The position numbers were made by a program, and so were the translations under genes. Positions 1-6,610 of a DNA stretch of 12,701 nt are shown piece after piece (position 1 is the first letter of the stretch; the number at the start of each line of letters is the position of its first letter). The stretch comes from Candidatus Latescibacterota bacterium (GTDB taxonomy: Bacteria; Latescibacterota; UBA2968; UBA8231): the NCBI GenBank assembly GCA_021295675.1, contig JAGWBY010000032.1:18539-31239 (forward strand), written 5' to 3'. The notes under the pieces were generated by a model that saw nothing but the letters and a program-made list of their open reading frames with translations, ran no database searches and was not told the DNA's origin.

Positions 1-2
1 TT

Positions 3-530
3 CGCGTCACCCTACCGGCGGCCTCCACCGAGCCGAGCCCGGCCCGCGTGCTCATTACCGTGTGTGCTGGCGACCAGCCACTTGCCAATGCGGATGTACT
101 GGTGCTGTTCCCGAACAAGACTTGGAAACAGGCCACGACAGATGCGCTGGGCCAAACCATTATCGGCCTGCATACGGTTGATCTACCGATGACCGTGTTC
201 ACCGCTGCCCACGGCTTTGCCGCGCACTGCGAACGCGAGTGGATACCCGCCGAAGGTATGCTCACCATTGAACTTGAGCCGCTTCCCGGCGGCGGTGCCG
301 TCATTCTTTCCGAAGACAGCGGCCAAATTCCGGGGCTGAAAGGATCGCTGAATCCTAAACGAGACTCCCTCGACCGGACCTATCTCTACGCCTCGAACAT
401 CGCTATCAACCAAGGCCAGCAGCAGCCGGTGCTGCGGCTCACCGATGTCAATGGCGTCGAGATGACCGGGCGGATTGTGGAGATCGTGGGACGGTCAGCC
501 CTGGTGGAGTATCGGCCATTCAAGCCGTGA
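3..530 (+). CDS. C-terminal part of an unidentified protein with a beta-sandwich (carboxypeptidase-regulatory-like) domain
   Basis: The reading frame is open from the left edge of the window, so the gene starts upstream and only its last ~175 residues are here. A GTG at 48 could be a start but has no good ribosome site, and the open frame before it argues for a longer protein. The visible part begins with a pattern typical of carboxypeptidase regulatory-like/transthyretin-like domains: a 'VLITVCAGDQPLANADV' strand pair, then 'TTDALGQTIIGL' and a strand ending in 'AAHGF'. The last ~70 residues contain 'GSLNPKRDSLDRTYLYASN' and end in 'GRIVEIVGRSALVEYRP', which looks like a conserved C-terminal block that I cannot name. 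The stop at 528-530 lies ~80 bases before the HEPN gene on the same strand, so it probably belongs to the same defence operon. Function unknown; the fold assignment is inference from pattern only. Confidence 0.7.
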   Translation, partial: RVTLPAASTEPSPARVLITVCAGDQPLANADVLVLFPNKTWKQATTDALGQTIIGLHTVDLPMTVFTAAHGFAAHCEREWIPAEGMLTIELEPLPGGGAVILSEDSGQIPGLKGSLNPKRDSLDRTYLYASNIAINQGQQQPVLRLTDVNGVEMTGRIVEIVGRSALVEYRPFKP

Positions 531-594
531 TTATGGGCACGGGCGACTACGCCGACGATGCTCTGTACATAGAACTCACAGGCAAACCTGTTTC

Positions 595-600
595 AGGAAA
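595..600 (+). promoter_or_regulatory. Ribosome binding site choosing the ATG at 608 for the HEPN gene
   Basis: AGGAAA lies seven bases before the ATG at 608. It supports 608 over the earlier in-frame GTG at 527; the 27 extra residues from 527 do not look like HEPN family sequence. Confidence 0.5.
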
Positions 601-607
601 TAGACCG

Positions 608-1023
608 ATGATTGATTATGGGAATTTTAGCAAAGCACTGAAGAATCTTGAGTTGCAGTATGACAACTACAAAAATCTGGACGATGAACTTCCTGAACTC
701 ACAAAAGAGGGTGTGGCCGAATCGACAATTCATCGTTTTGAAATCTGCTACGATTGCTTGTGGAAGGCGTTGAAACGATACCTGACTGAAGAACTGGGCA
801 TCCCGGACGTGCCCAACAGTCCAAAGCCTATTCTTAAGTTGGCTGATGAGAACAATCTTTTCGTCACGCTGTTAGACCAATGGCTGGCGTATGCAGATGC
901 TCGGATTGATACTACTCACGACTACAGTGGGGAAAAAGCAGAGAAGCTCTTGGAATTGTGGATAATTTCATTGACGACGCCATTGGGCTTTACCAAACCA
1001 TGAGCGGCGAGACATGGGAATAG
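608..1023 (+). pseudogene. HEPN-domain protein of the HI0074/HepT type (nucleotidyltransferase substrate-binding/toxin partner), frameshifted near its end
   Basis: Members of this family are ~140-residue helical proteins that pair with a minimal nucleotidyltransferase (MNT). In studied MNT/HEPN pairs the HEPN protein is an RNase toxin and MNT silences it by adding AMP to the tyrosine of an R-x4-H-x-Y motif. Here that motif is exact: R99, H104 and Y106 in 'ARIDTTHDYSGEKAEKLL'. I prefer the ATG at 608, which has AGGAAA seven bases upstream and gives the family's normal N-terminus; an in-frame GTG at 527 overlapping the previous stop is the alternative. The literal frame ends at 1003 with an unrelated tail. 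One frame over, bases 955-1023 read 'IVDNFIDDAIGLYQTMSGET' and end W-E-stop, the usual family C-terminus. So one base is missing around 952-955; restored, the protein is 138 residues. The true 3' end overlaps the MNT-HsdS start by 10 bases, suggesting translational coupling. The catalytic motif lies before the break. Confidence 0.85.
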
Positions 1024-2547
1024 AACCTGCTATTGACATCACCACCGAACAGCGCAAGACGGTTCTGGCGCTATTGGAAAAGCACCTGCCAAACACTACT
1101 GCTTGGGTGTACGGCTCCCGCGCCAAATGGACCGCACGCCCTCAATCTGACCTTGACATGGTGGTATTCGCAACGCCAGAGCAAAGCAGTCAGGTTTTCG
1201 CTCTCAGGGAAGCCTTTGCGGAAAGCAATCTGCCGTTTCGGGTGGATTTGTTCGTGTGGGACGATGTGCCTGAGCGGTTCCGAAAGTACATCAAGCAGGA
1301 TTATGTGGTGTTGGTGGGGAAGGAAGAGCGGGGCGTGAAGGATGGATGGAACACCGTGACTTTGGGCGAGTTTGCACCGTTTACTTATGGAAAGGGGCTA
1401 CCTGTAGGAAAACGAAATCCGTCGGGTGTTATTCCCGTCTTCGGCTCTAACGGAATTGTTGGCTATCACGATTCCTCATTGACTGATGGGCCGACAATTA
1501 TTATTGGGCGCAAAGGGACGGTAGGAGCAGTTCACTATTCATCTATTCCGTGTTGGCCTATTGATACGACATTTTTTATTACTGGCAACGACCCTGCACT
1601 AGTCAAATTCAAATATTACGCGCTCAGTATGCTCGGCTTAGAACACATGAATTCGGATAGTGCAGGGCCGGGGCTTAATCGTAGTGATGCCCATGCACGT
1701 ACATTGTTAGTACCGGAAGAATTCGAACAACGCACCATCTCCCATATCCTCGGCACCCTCGACGACAAGATTGAACTCAACCGGCGCATGAATGAGACGT
1801 TGGAGGAGATGGCGCGGGCGCTGTTCAAATCGTGGTTCGTCGATTTCGATCCGGTTCGCGCCAATATGGAAGGGAGGGATACCGGGCTGCCGCCGAATGT
1901 TGCCGCTCTATTTCCTGATCGGCTGGTGGGGTCGGAGTTGGGGGAGATACCGGAGGGGTGGGAGGTTGGATGCTTTGGTGACATAGTTGAACAGAACCGC
2001 GATAAGGAAAGCCCATTTGCTACTCCAGATACCGTCTTTCGCCACTTCAGTATCCCAGCCTTCGACAAAGACCAATGGCCGCAGACAGAGCGTGGCGAGA
2101 ATATCAAAAGTCAGAAATCGCGTGTCCCGCCAGAGGCCATTCTGTTATCGAAGCTTAATCCAGAAATTGAGCGCGTCTGGTTTGCGGATGTAGCGTCTGA
2201 TGAGAGGGCGATATGCTCAACCGAGTTCTTGGTTCTTCAAGCCCGACCGCCGTTCCAACGGAGCTACGTCTATTGCCTAACACGTTCTCCGCTTTTTCGC
2301 CAGCAGATCGAATCTCTCGTGACAGACACATCGAAGAGTCACCAACGGGCACCGGCAGGAGCCGTTCTCGCCTTGGGAGCGACAATTCCCATCGGCACCA
2401 GTTATTCGTGCGTTTGATCGGCAAGCCTCGGCACTCTTGGATAGGAGTGCTGGCTGCCGTAGAGAGACCACTAGCCTCGCCGCCCTGCGCGATACGCTGT
2501 TGCCGAAGCTATTGGCGGGGGAGTTGCAAATAAAGGAAGTTCTTTGA
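1014..2547 (+). pseudogene. hsdS: MNT nucleotidyltransferase fused to type I restriction-modification specificity subunit HsdS; frameshift near 2394
   Basis: Residues 1-105 are a minimal nucleotidyltransferase of the MntA/HI0073 type: G34-S35 followed by D46-x-D48 ('GSRAKWTARPQSDLD') and a third metal-binding aspartate D78 in 'FRVDLF'. From about V108 the same frame becomes HsdS, which sets the DNA target of a type I methylase/restriction complex. The first target-recognition domain starts at 'WNTVTLGEF' and carries 'VFGSNGIVGYHD'. The central conserved helix is 'LDDKIELNRRMNETLEEMA', followed by 'FKSWFVDFDPVRA'. The second recognition domain starts after 'GEIPEGWEV' (311-318). The literal frame stops at 2417. 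One base over, 2398-2547 reads 'PVIRAFDRQ' through 'AALRDTLLPKLLAGELQI', the normal HsdS C-terminus. Removing one G of the GG at 2394-2395 joins both parts cleanly as 'IPIAPVIRAFDRQ', giving 510 residues. The true C-terminal stretch is too short and lacks a start codon to stand as its own ORF. Neighbours: HEPN partner upstream, helicase 33 bases downstream. Confidence 0.88.
1321..1337 (+). promoter_or_regulatory. Possible internal ribosome site and GTG start for free HsdS
   Basis: AGGAAGAG at 1321-1328 precedes a GTG at 1335-1337 (codon 108 of the fusion) by six bases. The sequence after this GTG ('VKDGWNTVTLGEF') is what a normal stand-alone HsdS N-terminus looks like. This is probably the ancestral hsdS start, now inside the fused frame; both the fusion and free HsdS could be made. 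Inference from sequence only. Confidence 0.45.
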
Positions 2548-2566
2548 CAACGCAAATTCGGATGAG

Positions 2567-2574
2567 AAGGAGGA
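2567..2574 (+). promoter_or_regulatory. Strong ribosome binding site of the helicase gene
   Basis: AAGGAGGA, six bases before the ATG at 2581: a near-perfect Shine-Dalgarno. It is the strongest one in the island and fixes the helicase start. Confidence 0.85.
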
Positions 2575-2580
2575 TCAGAT

Positions 2581-4761
2581 ATGACTATTGAGATCGTTCA
2601 AGGAACTAACAGCAAGCCAGCGGCCAGCCACGAGTTGGTCGAAATTATGGCGGACCAAACCGCTTTGTCTGGCCAGTTATTCGTCGGATACCCAATCACT
2701 AGTACGCCTGAAGGACCTCATCCCCTCGACGCGCTCTTAGTGTCCGCAGACAAAGGAATCGTTCTATTCGACCTAGTTGAGGGAACTGAGATAGGCGATT
2801 ATGGCCTACGGCAGGATGACTCGGCGAATAAACTGGAAGCTCGGCTGAAGACTCACAGTGAACTGACGCAGCGCAGGAATCTCCTCATCCCAATTTATAC
2901 GATTTCATTTGCGCCGGCAGTCTCTAATCTAATCCCGTACGTTCAAGATAACTATCCGCTCGTGAATGCCTCGTCCCTGATAAGCGAACTGAAAAAAACT
3001 GTCTGGGAAAAGCAATCCGAAGAGGTATATAAGAGAACGTTGGCGGCTATTGAGAGCATTTCCACAATCCGCACGAGCAGAACGAAACGAACGATTCAAA
3101 AAGAAAACTCCAAAGGCTACAAGCTGCAAAAATTGGAAAAAACGATTGCTACTCTGGATCATAGACAGAGCAAAGCCGTGATCGAAACCGTCGAAGGGGT
3201 GCAACGGATTCGTGGTCTAGCGGGCTCGGGCAAGACTATTGTTTTAGCACTGAAAGCGGCCTACCTCCATGCCCAGCATCCTGAATGGCGTATTGCTGTC
3301 ACCTTCCACACACGTTCGCTCAAGGCGTATTTCCGCCGCCTGATTAACAACTTCTCCGTAGAACAAACAGGGGAGGAGCCTGATTGGGATAAACTGCGAA
3401 TCGTCAGCGCTTGGGGAGCACAGGGTGACGATGACCGAGACGGAATCTATTACGAGTTTTGCCATGCTCACGCTATTGAGTATTTCGATTTCAGAATGGC
3501 GAGAAGTAAATTCGGTGGAGATAGAGAATTTGCTAAGGCGTGTGAACACGCGCTAGGCCAAGCCCGCGAGAATAAGCAACTCTACGATGCGATTCTCGTA
3601 GATGAGGCACAGGACCTCTCTCCCGCATTCCTCCGACTATGCTATGAATTGCTAAAAGATCCTAAGAGACTGGTTTACGCCTACGATGAGTTGCAAAGCC
3701 TCTCAGGAGAATCATTGCCCTCGCCAGAGGAGATTTTTGGAAAGAATGCCGATGGGTTACCCAAGGTGCGGTTCGATGATGTAAATAGTAATGAGCCGCA
3801 ACGCGATATAATTTTAGCAAAATGCTATCGCAACTCGCGTCCCGTTCTCGTAACTGCTCATGCGCTCGGGTTTGGGATATATCGAAAACCAAATCGGCCA
3901 AGCCAAACGGGACTTATCCAAATGTTCGACCATCCGCAGTTATGGGAAGAGATTGGTTATCGGCCGCTAGACGGAGAGTTGAAAGAAGGCTCGTCTATAA
4001 CTCTCGATAGGCCGGCGGAGACGAGCCCGAGATTCCTCGAAAATCATTCGGCTATCGATGACCTAATACAGTTCATTTCCTTCGATAGCGATGAGAAACA
4101 GGCTGATTGGCTGACGAGGGCGATTAAGAGAAATATCGAGGAAGATGAACTACGGCATGACGACATAATCGTCATTAACCCTGATCCTCGTAAAACACGC
4201 GGAGCGGTTGGGCCAATACGCGCTCGCTTGCTGGAGATGGGCATCAACTCTCATCTTGCTGGAGTCGATACTAGCCCCGACACTTTCTTCGAGCAAGATA
4301 TAAGTTCAGTAACTTTCACTGGAATATACCGCGCCAAAGGCAACGAGGCGGGGATGGTCTATATCATCAACGCCCAAGATTGTCACTCGGGGTTACGGAA
4401 TCTGGCAAGTCTCCGCAATCGACTTTTCACGGCCATCACGCGCAGCAAAGCGTGGATTCGCGTTCTCGGCGTTGGTACCAATATGAAAGAACTTATAAAG
4501 GAGTACGAGAAGCTAAAGAAGCAAAACTTTGAACTGCGATTCACCTATCCGACTAGGGAACAGCGTGAGCAGCTACGGCTCGTTCATCGAGACATGACGA
4601 CAGTAGAGAGCAAGCGACTAGAAAATCGCCAGCAGAATCTTGATGCTCTAATCAATGACATCAAATCCGGTAGTGTTCACCTTGAAGACTTAGACGAAAG
4701 AACGGTTGACGAGCTCAGAGCAATTTTTACAAAGAAGGGCAACGAACGTGACGACTCCTAA
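2581..4761 (+). CDS. UvrD-like superfamily 1 helicase/ATPase (DUF2075-type), candidate defence gene
   Basis: A 726-residue SF1 helicase. Visible motifs: a Q-motif-like 'LDHRQSKAV' (192-200); Walker A 'GLAGSGKT' (212-219, K218); a motif Ia region 'AVTFHTRSLKAYFRRL'; Walker B 'ILVDEAQD' (338-345); motif III-like 'YAYDELQSL'; motif IV-like 'CYRNSRPVLVTAHALG'; motif V 'TGIYRAKGNEAGMVYI' (~580-596); motif VI 'RNRLFTAITRSKAWIRVLG' (~610-630). The first ~180 residues contain 'HPLDALLVSADKGIVLFDL', which recalls the start of NERD/restriction-endonuclease-like domains but lacks a clear catalytic E-x-K. The last ~90 residues are charged and probably helical. It sits between hsdS and the DUF2290 gene, overlaps the latter by 14 bases, and is visibly more AT-rich than hsdR. 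DNA or RNA unwinding in phage or plasmid defence is inferred from context; it is not a standard type I RM subunit. Confidence 0.85.
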   Translation: MTIEIVQGTNSKPAASHELVEIMADQTALSGQLFVGYPITSTPEGPHPLDALLVSADKGIVLFDLVEGTEIGDYGLRQDDSANKLEARLKTHSELTQRRNLLIPIYTISFAPAVSNLIPYVQDNYPLVNASSLISELKKTVWEKQSEEVYKRTLAAIESISTIRTSRTKRTIQKENSKGYKLQKLEKTIATLDHRQSKAVIETVEGVQRIRGLAGSGKTIVLALKAAYLHAQHPEWRIAVTFHTRSLKAYFRRLINNFSVEQTGEEPDWDKLRIVSAWGAQGDDDRDGIYYEFCHAHAIEYFDFRMARSKFGGDREFAKACEHALGQARENKQLYDAILVDEAQDLSPAFLRLCYELLKDPKRLVYAYDELQSLSGESLPSPEEIFGKNADGLPKVRFDDVNSNEPQRDIILAKCYRNSRPVLVTAHALGFGIYRKPNRPSQTGLIQMFDHPQLWEEIGYRPLDGELKEGSSITLDRPAETSPRFLENHSAIDDLIQFISFDSDEKQADWLTRAIKRNIEEDELRHDDIIVINPDPRKTRGAVGPIRARLLEMGINSHLAGVDTSPDTFFEQDISSVTFTGIYRAKGNEAGMVYIINAQDCHSGLRNLASLRNRLFTAITRSKAWIRVLGVGTNMKELIKEYEKLKKQNFELRFTYPTREQREQLRLVHRDMTTVESKRLENRQQNLDALINDIKSGSVHLEDLDERTVDELRAIFTKKGNERDDS
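4734..4740 (+). promoter_or_regulatory. Ribosome binding site inside the helicase gene, for the DUF2290 gene
   Basis: AGAAGGG ends seven bases before the GTG at 4748. It selects this GTG over the in-frame ATG at 4706, which lies deeper inside the helicase gene and has no comparable site. Confidence 0.6.
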
Positions 4762-5413
4762 CCAGATTGTAGATCATATCAATGAACTCATCACATACTT
4801 GGTAACAATTAGCCTTGCGGATGATCAATGCTTCGCGTTTCAACGATCAGACAGAGATATTGTGCAGGTTACTTTTGCAGGGGCTGAACATGTATCGATC
4901 GCCTTACGGGATCGTTCCTATAGGGAGATTTACCAGCATCTTAAACAAGACCGTGCATATAATGTGAAAATGCTTGACGGTGCATTGATTCAGATGATGT
5001 ACGCGTTCGCCAACGGAACGCTTCAACGCCACCGACTTGCATTCTTTCCTGCACCTCATCTTGAAGAGTTTCAGAACAACCCAGACATTTATCAAGATGA
5101 CGAAATCTATGCGGACGTGATCACCAAGAATATCGTTCCGTTCCCGGTGCGTTTCGACTATGATGCCCGGGACAGCAACTACCAAGAGTTATTGCATCCC
5201 AAGTCTCACTTGACGCTCGGCCAATACGAGCACTGCCGAATCCCAGTGACGGCCCCAATGACTCCTTTCTGGTTTATCGACTTCATTCTCAGAAATTTCT
5301 ATCACACTGCGTCTGTTCGTTATACTGACAAGCTGCCAGCCCAAGGTGGCTCGTTTGCCGAGTCGATACTTCCGGCCGAGCGGGATGTGGTTCACATGGT
5401 GGTCCCGGCATGA
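4748..5413 (+). CDS. DUF2290-family protein, partner of the upstream helicase
   Basis: A 221-residue protein starting at GTG 4748 ('MTTPNQIVDHINELITYLV'). It resembles the DUF2290 family as I remember it: 'HRLAFFPAPHLEEFQ' (95-109), 'DIYQDDEIYAD' (113-123), 'VPFPVRFDYDA' (130-140), then 'HPKSHLTLGQYEHCRIPV' (150-167) and 'FIDFILRNFYH' (176-186). The many conserved H, D, R and Y residues could suit an enzyme active site, but the function is unknown. No signal peptide or membrane segment is seen. It overlaps the helicase gene by 14 bases and its TGA overlaps the ATG of the hsdR remnant (ATGA at 5410), so helicase, DUF2290 and the original hsdR were evidently one translationally coupled operon. 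The helicase-DUF2290 pairing suggests they work together. Confidence 0.78.
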   Translation: MTTPNQIVDHINELITYLVTISLADDQCFAFQRSDRDIVQVTFAGAEHVSIALRDRSYREIYQHLKQDRAYNVKMLDGALIQMMYAFANGTLQRHRLAFFPAPHLEEFQNNPDIYQDDEIYADVITKNIVPFPVRFDYDARDSNYQELLHPKSHLTLGQYEHCRIPVTAPMTPFWFIDFILRNFYHTASVRYTDKLPAQGGSFAESILPAERDVVHMVVPA

Positions 5414-5512
5414 GTGATACGATCGAAGCCGTCGTCGAAGACGCCGCCCTCGCCTGTCTTGAAAGCCTCGGCTGGACGATTGCCTACGGATGGAATCGTC
5501 CTAGCGCTGCTG
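5410..5512 (+). pseudogene. 5' remnant of a first hsdR gene (about 34 codons)
   Basis: From the ATG at 5410 the frame reads '[19 protein letters not shown]' then 'LGWTIAYG', clearly the start of an HsdR. It matches the intact HsdR N-terminus at 6567 ('[19 protein letters not shown]', 'LGWTIAHG'), with DNA identity over 30 bases and again over 18 bases. Similarity continues to about 5512 (tcctagcgctgctgcc against 'cccctggcgctgctatt') and then stops abruptly in hsdS sequence. The literal ORF is 56 residues and ends with TAG at 5578-5580. The differences from the downstream copy show it came from a related but distinct hsdR, not from a recent duplication. It cannot encode a working enzyme. Confidence 0.85.
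5424..5453 (+). repeat. Direct repeat, copy 1 (hsdR 5' sequence)
   Basis: Thirty bases identical to 6581-6610, in the same orientation and 1157 bases apart. A second identical run of 18 bases follows (5467-5484 and 6624-6641). Both runs code for the same HsdR N-terminal block, so this is shared ancestry of two hsdR genes. The repeat could support recombination that would delete the toxin-antitoxin pair and the DUF1828 domain. Confidence 0.9.
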
Positions 5513-5551
5513 CCGAAGTTCGTGTCGGGGGAGTTAAGGGTGGTGCTATAG
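5504..5551 (+). pseudogene. 3' remnant of a second hsdS gene (about 15 codons)
   Basis: In the frame one base off the hsdR remnant, 5504-5551 reads 'ALLPKFVSGELRVVL' followed by TAG. This is the signature C-terminus of HsdS ('LLPKLxSGELRV' in many family members; compare 'LLPKLLAGELQI' at the end of the hsdS in this window). It differs from the local hsdS, so it comes from another specificity gene. It is joined to the hsdR remnant at GCGCTGCTG, a stretch that fits both genes. The short length limits certainty, but the motif, the in-frame stop and the position directly before the next genes all agree. Confidence 0.7.
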
Positions 5552-5579
5552 GAAGAGAAGGGTTGTATCATTACTCATA

Positions 5580-5584
5580 GGAGG
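5580..5584 (+). promoter_or_regulatory. Ribosome binding site of the DUF433 antitoxin gene
   Basis: GGAGG ends one base before the ATG at 5586 but seven bases before the ATG at 5592. The spacing therefore points to 5592 as the real start. Confidence 0.75.
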
Positions 5585-5591
5585 TATGAGA

Positions 5592-5819
5592 ATGGCAAGC
5601 TGGGAGAAGTGCTCCGCAGTCGAACGCGACCCTAATAAGCTCAGTGGGGCTTGGGTCTTTCGCGGGACACGAGTGCCGGTATCCGCTCTGTTTGAGAATC
5701 TCAAAGATGGCGCGACGGTGGAACAATTCCTTGAGTGGTTTCCCGGTGTCGAAGACGGGGCCGTAAAAGCCGTCCTCGCCCACGAAGTTGAATCGCTGGC
5801 GGATGCGGAGGTCTCTTGA
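5592..5819 (+). CDS. DUF433-family antitoxin
   Basis: A 75-residue protein (start 5592, chosen by the GGAGG spacing) with the DUF433 layout: 'ERDPNKLSGAWVFRGTRVPV' (11-30), then 'LFENLKDGATVEQFLEWFPG' (33-52) and a closing helix. DUF433 proteins contain a helix-turn-helix-like fold and are typically found directly upstream of DUF5615 PIN-like toxins; such antitoxins bind the toxin and often repress their own operon. Here the next gene is exactly such a toxin and starts in the 4-base overlap TTGA. The pair sits between the hsdS remnant and hsdR, where it probably stabilised the second RM system. Confidence 0.88.
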   Translation: MASWEKCSAVERDPNKLSGAWVFRGTRVPVSALFENLKDGATVEQFLEWFPGVEDGAVKAVLAHEVESLADAEVS

Positions 5820-6133
5820 AGATTTTGTTCGATCAAGGCACCCCCGCTCCTCTTCGGCATCACTTGGCCGAGCATTCGGTAGATACTGCCTTCGAGATGG
5901 GTTGGTCCAACCTCCGCAACGGCGAACTACTTGACCGAGCCGAGGAGGGCAACTACGAACTGCTCATCACCACAGATCAACAGTTGCGTCATCAACAGAA
6001 TTTTGCAACTCGGCAACTGGCCGTGCTCGTCCTGCTGACAACGTCTTGGCCACGCATTCAGTCCAAGGTTCCCGAGATAAGGGAAGTAATCAACCGAATG
6101 CAGCCTAGCGACTATCGAGAGGTGTCAATTTGA
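5816..6133 (+). CDS. DUF5615 PIN-like toxin
   Basis: A 105-residue protein starting at TTG 5816, overlapping the antitoxin stop. The pattern is the DUF5615 PIN-like domain: '[20 protein letters not shown]' (1-20), with the first acidic residue D6; '[11 protein letters not shown]' (29-39); '[15 protein letters not shown]' (48-62), with D54; and a hydrophobic strand '[11 protein letters not shown]' (68-78). PIN-like folds are metal-dependent RNases, and the D6 and D54 positions fit that active site. The rare TTG start and overlap keep its synthesis tied to the antitoxin. Complete and apparently intact. Confidence 0.85.
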   Translation: MKILFDQGTPAPLRHHLAEHSVDTAFEMGWSNLRNGELLDRAEEGNYELLITTDQQLRHQQNFATRQLAVLVLLTTSWPRIQSKVPEIREVINRMQPSDYREVSI

Positions 6134-6155
6134 TGGCGTTTCCCGATATGCTGTT

Positions 6156-6566
6156 ATGAACTCCGACAAACTCTGCGCCGCTGTTGGCAAAACGTTGCCA
6201 CTATTCGAGTGTTCACCGGCTCCACAAGAAGGGGTACGGGTAAGAACGCCGCTGATGTATCCCGATGGCGGCATAGTAGATGTGTTCGTTTTGGAACGCG
6301 ACGACGGCTACATGGTCACAGATTTTGGCGATGCCTTGGGTTGGCTTCACATGCAATCGGAGAGTATGCAGCAGTCGAAAGAACAGCGTTTGATGGTCGA
6401 AGATCTATGTCGAACCCTCGGCATAGAATTGCACAGCGGCCAGTTGGTGCTTAGGTCTGATGCAGACGATACGCTGGAGAAAACAGTGCTTCGCGTAGCG
6501 CAGGCGGTCGCAAGCGTATCTGCATCGACGTCGGACAATCCGCCGCTAACTCCCACCCAAAGTCCT
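6156..6566 (+). other. DUF1828-like N-terminal extension of HsdR
   Basis: Residues 1-137 precede the normal HsdR start. The core '[25 protein letters not shown]' region followed by '[13 protein letters not shown]' fits the DUF1828 pattern (a small beta-rich domain with 'tP..ypdGd.i.vyv....ltD.G..l'). The last ~20 residues ('[18 protein letters not shown]') look like a flexible linker. DUF1828 is usually a separate protein or the N-terminal half of DUF1828-DUF1829 proteins; its role is unknown. The ATG at 6156 lacks a good ribosome site, and the previous gene's stop is 22 bases upstream, so coupling is likely. Confidence 0.7.
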
Positions 6567-6580
6567 ATGACCGTCCTCAC

Positions 6581-6610
6581 CGAAGCCGTCGTCGAAGACG
6601 CCGCCCTCGC
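6581..6610 (+). repeat. Direct repeat, copy 2 (inside the intact hsdR)
   Basis: Identical to 5424-5453; it lies 14 bases after the ATG at 6567 that marks the ancestral hsdR start. Confidence 0.9.

Noticed and set aside
578..591. Small inverted repeat ACAGG-CAAA-CCTGT before the HEPN gene, as a terminator or operator
   Set aside because: Only a five-base stem with no T-run; too short to distinguish from chance.
4706..4747. ATG at 4706 as start of the DUF2290 gene
   Set aside because: It would overlap the helicase gene by 56 bases and has no good ribosome site; GTG 4748 has AGAAGGG at correct spacing and a natural N-terminus.
5540..5575. Promoter for the toxin-antitoxin pair (TATCAT-like -10 near 5566)
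   Set aside because: No convincing -35 element at the right spacing; not supported enough to list.
6133..6159. Short ORF starting at ATG 6133, overlapping the toxin stop
   Set aside because: Only eight codons, resembling nothing; it may help ribosomes reach the ATG at 6156 but cannot be supported as a gene.
5410..6600. Transposon or integron-type insertion between the two hsdR 5' copies
   Set aside because: No transposase, terminal inverted repeats or target-site duplication seen; the 30-base direct repeat is coding sequence conserved in HsdR, so shared ancestry explains it.
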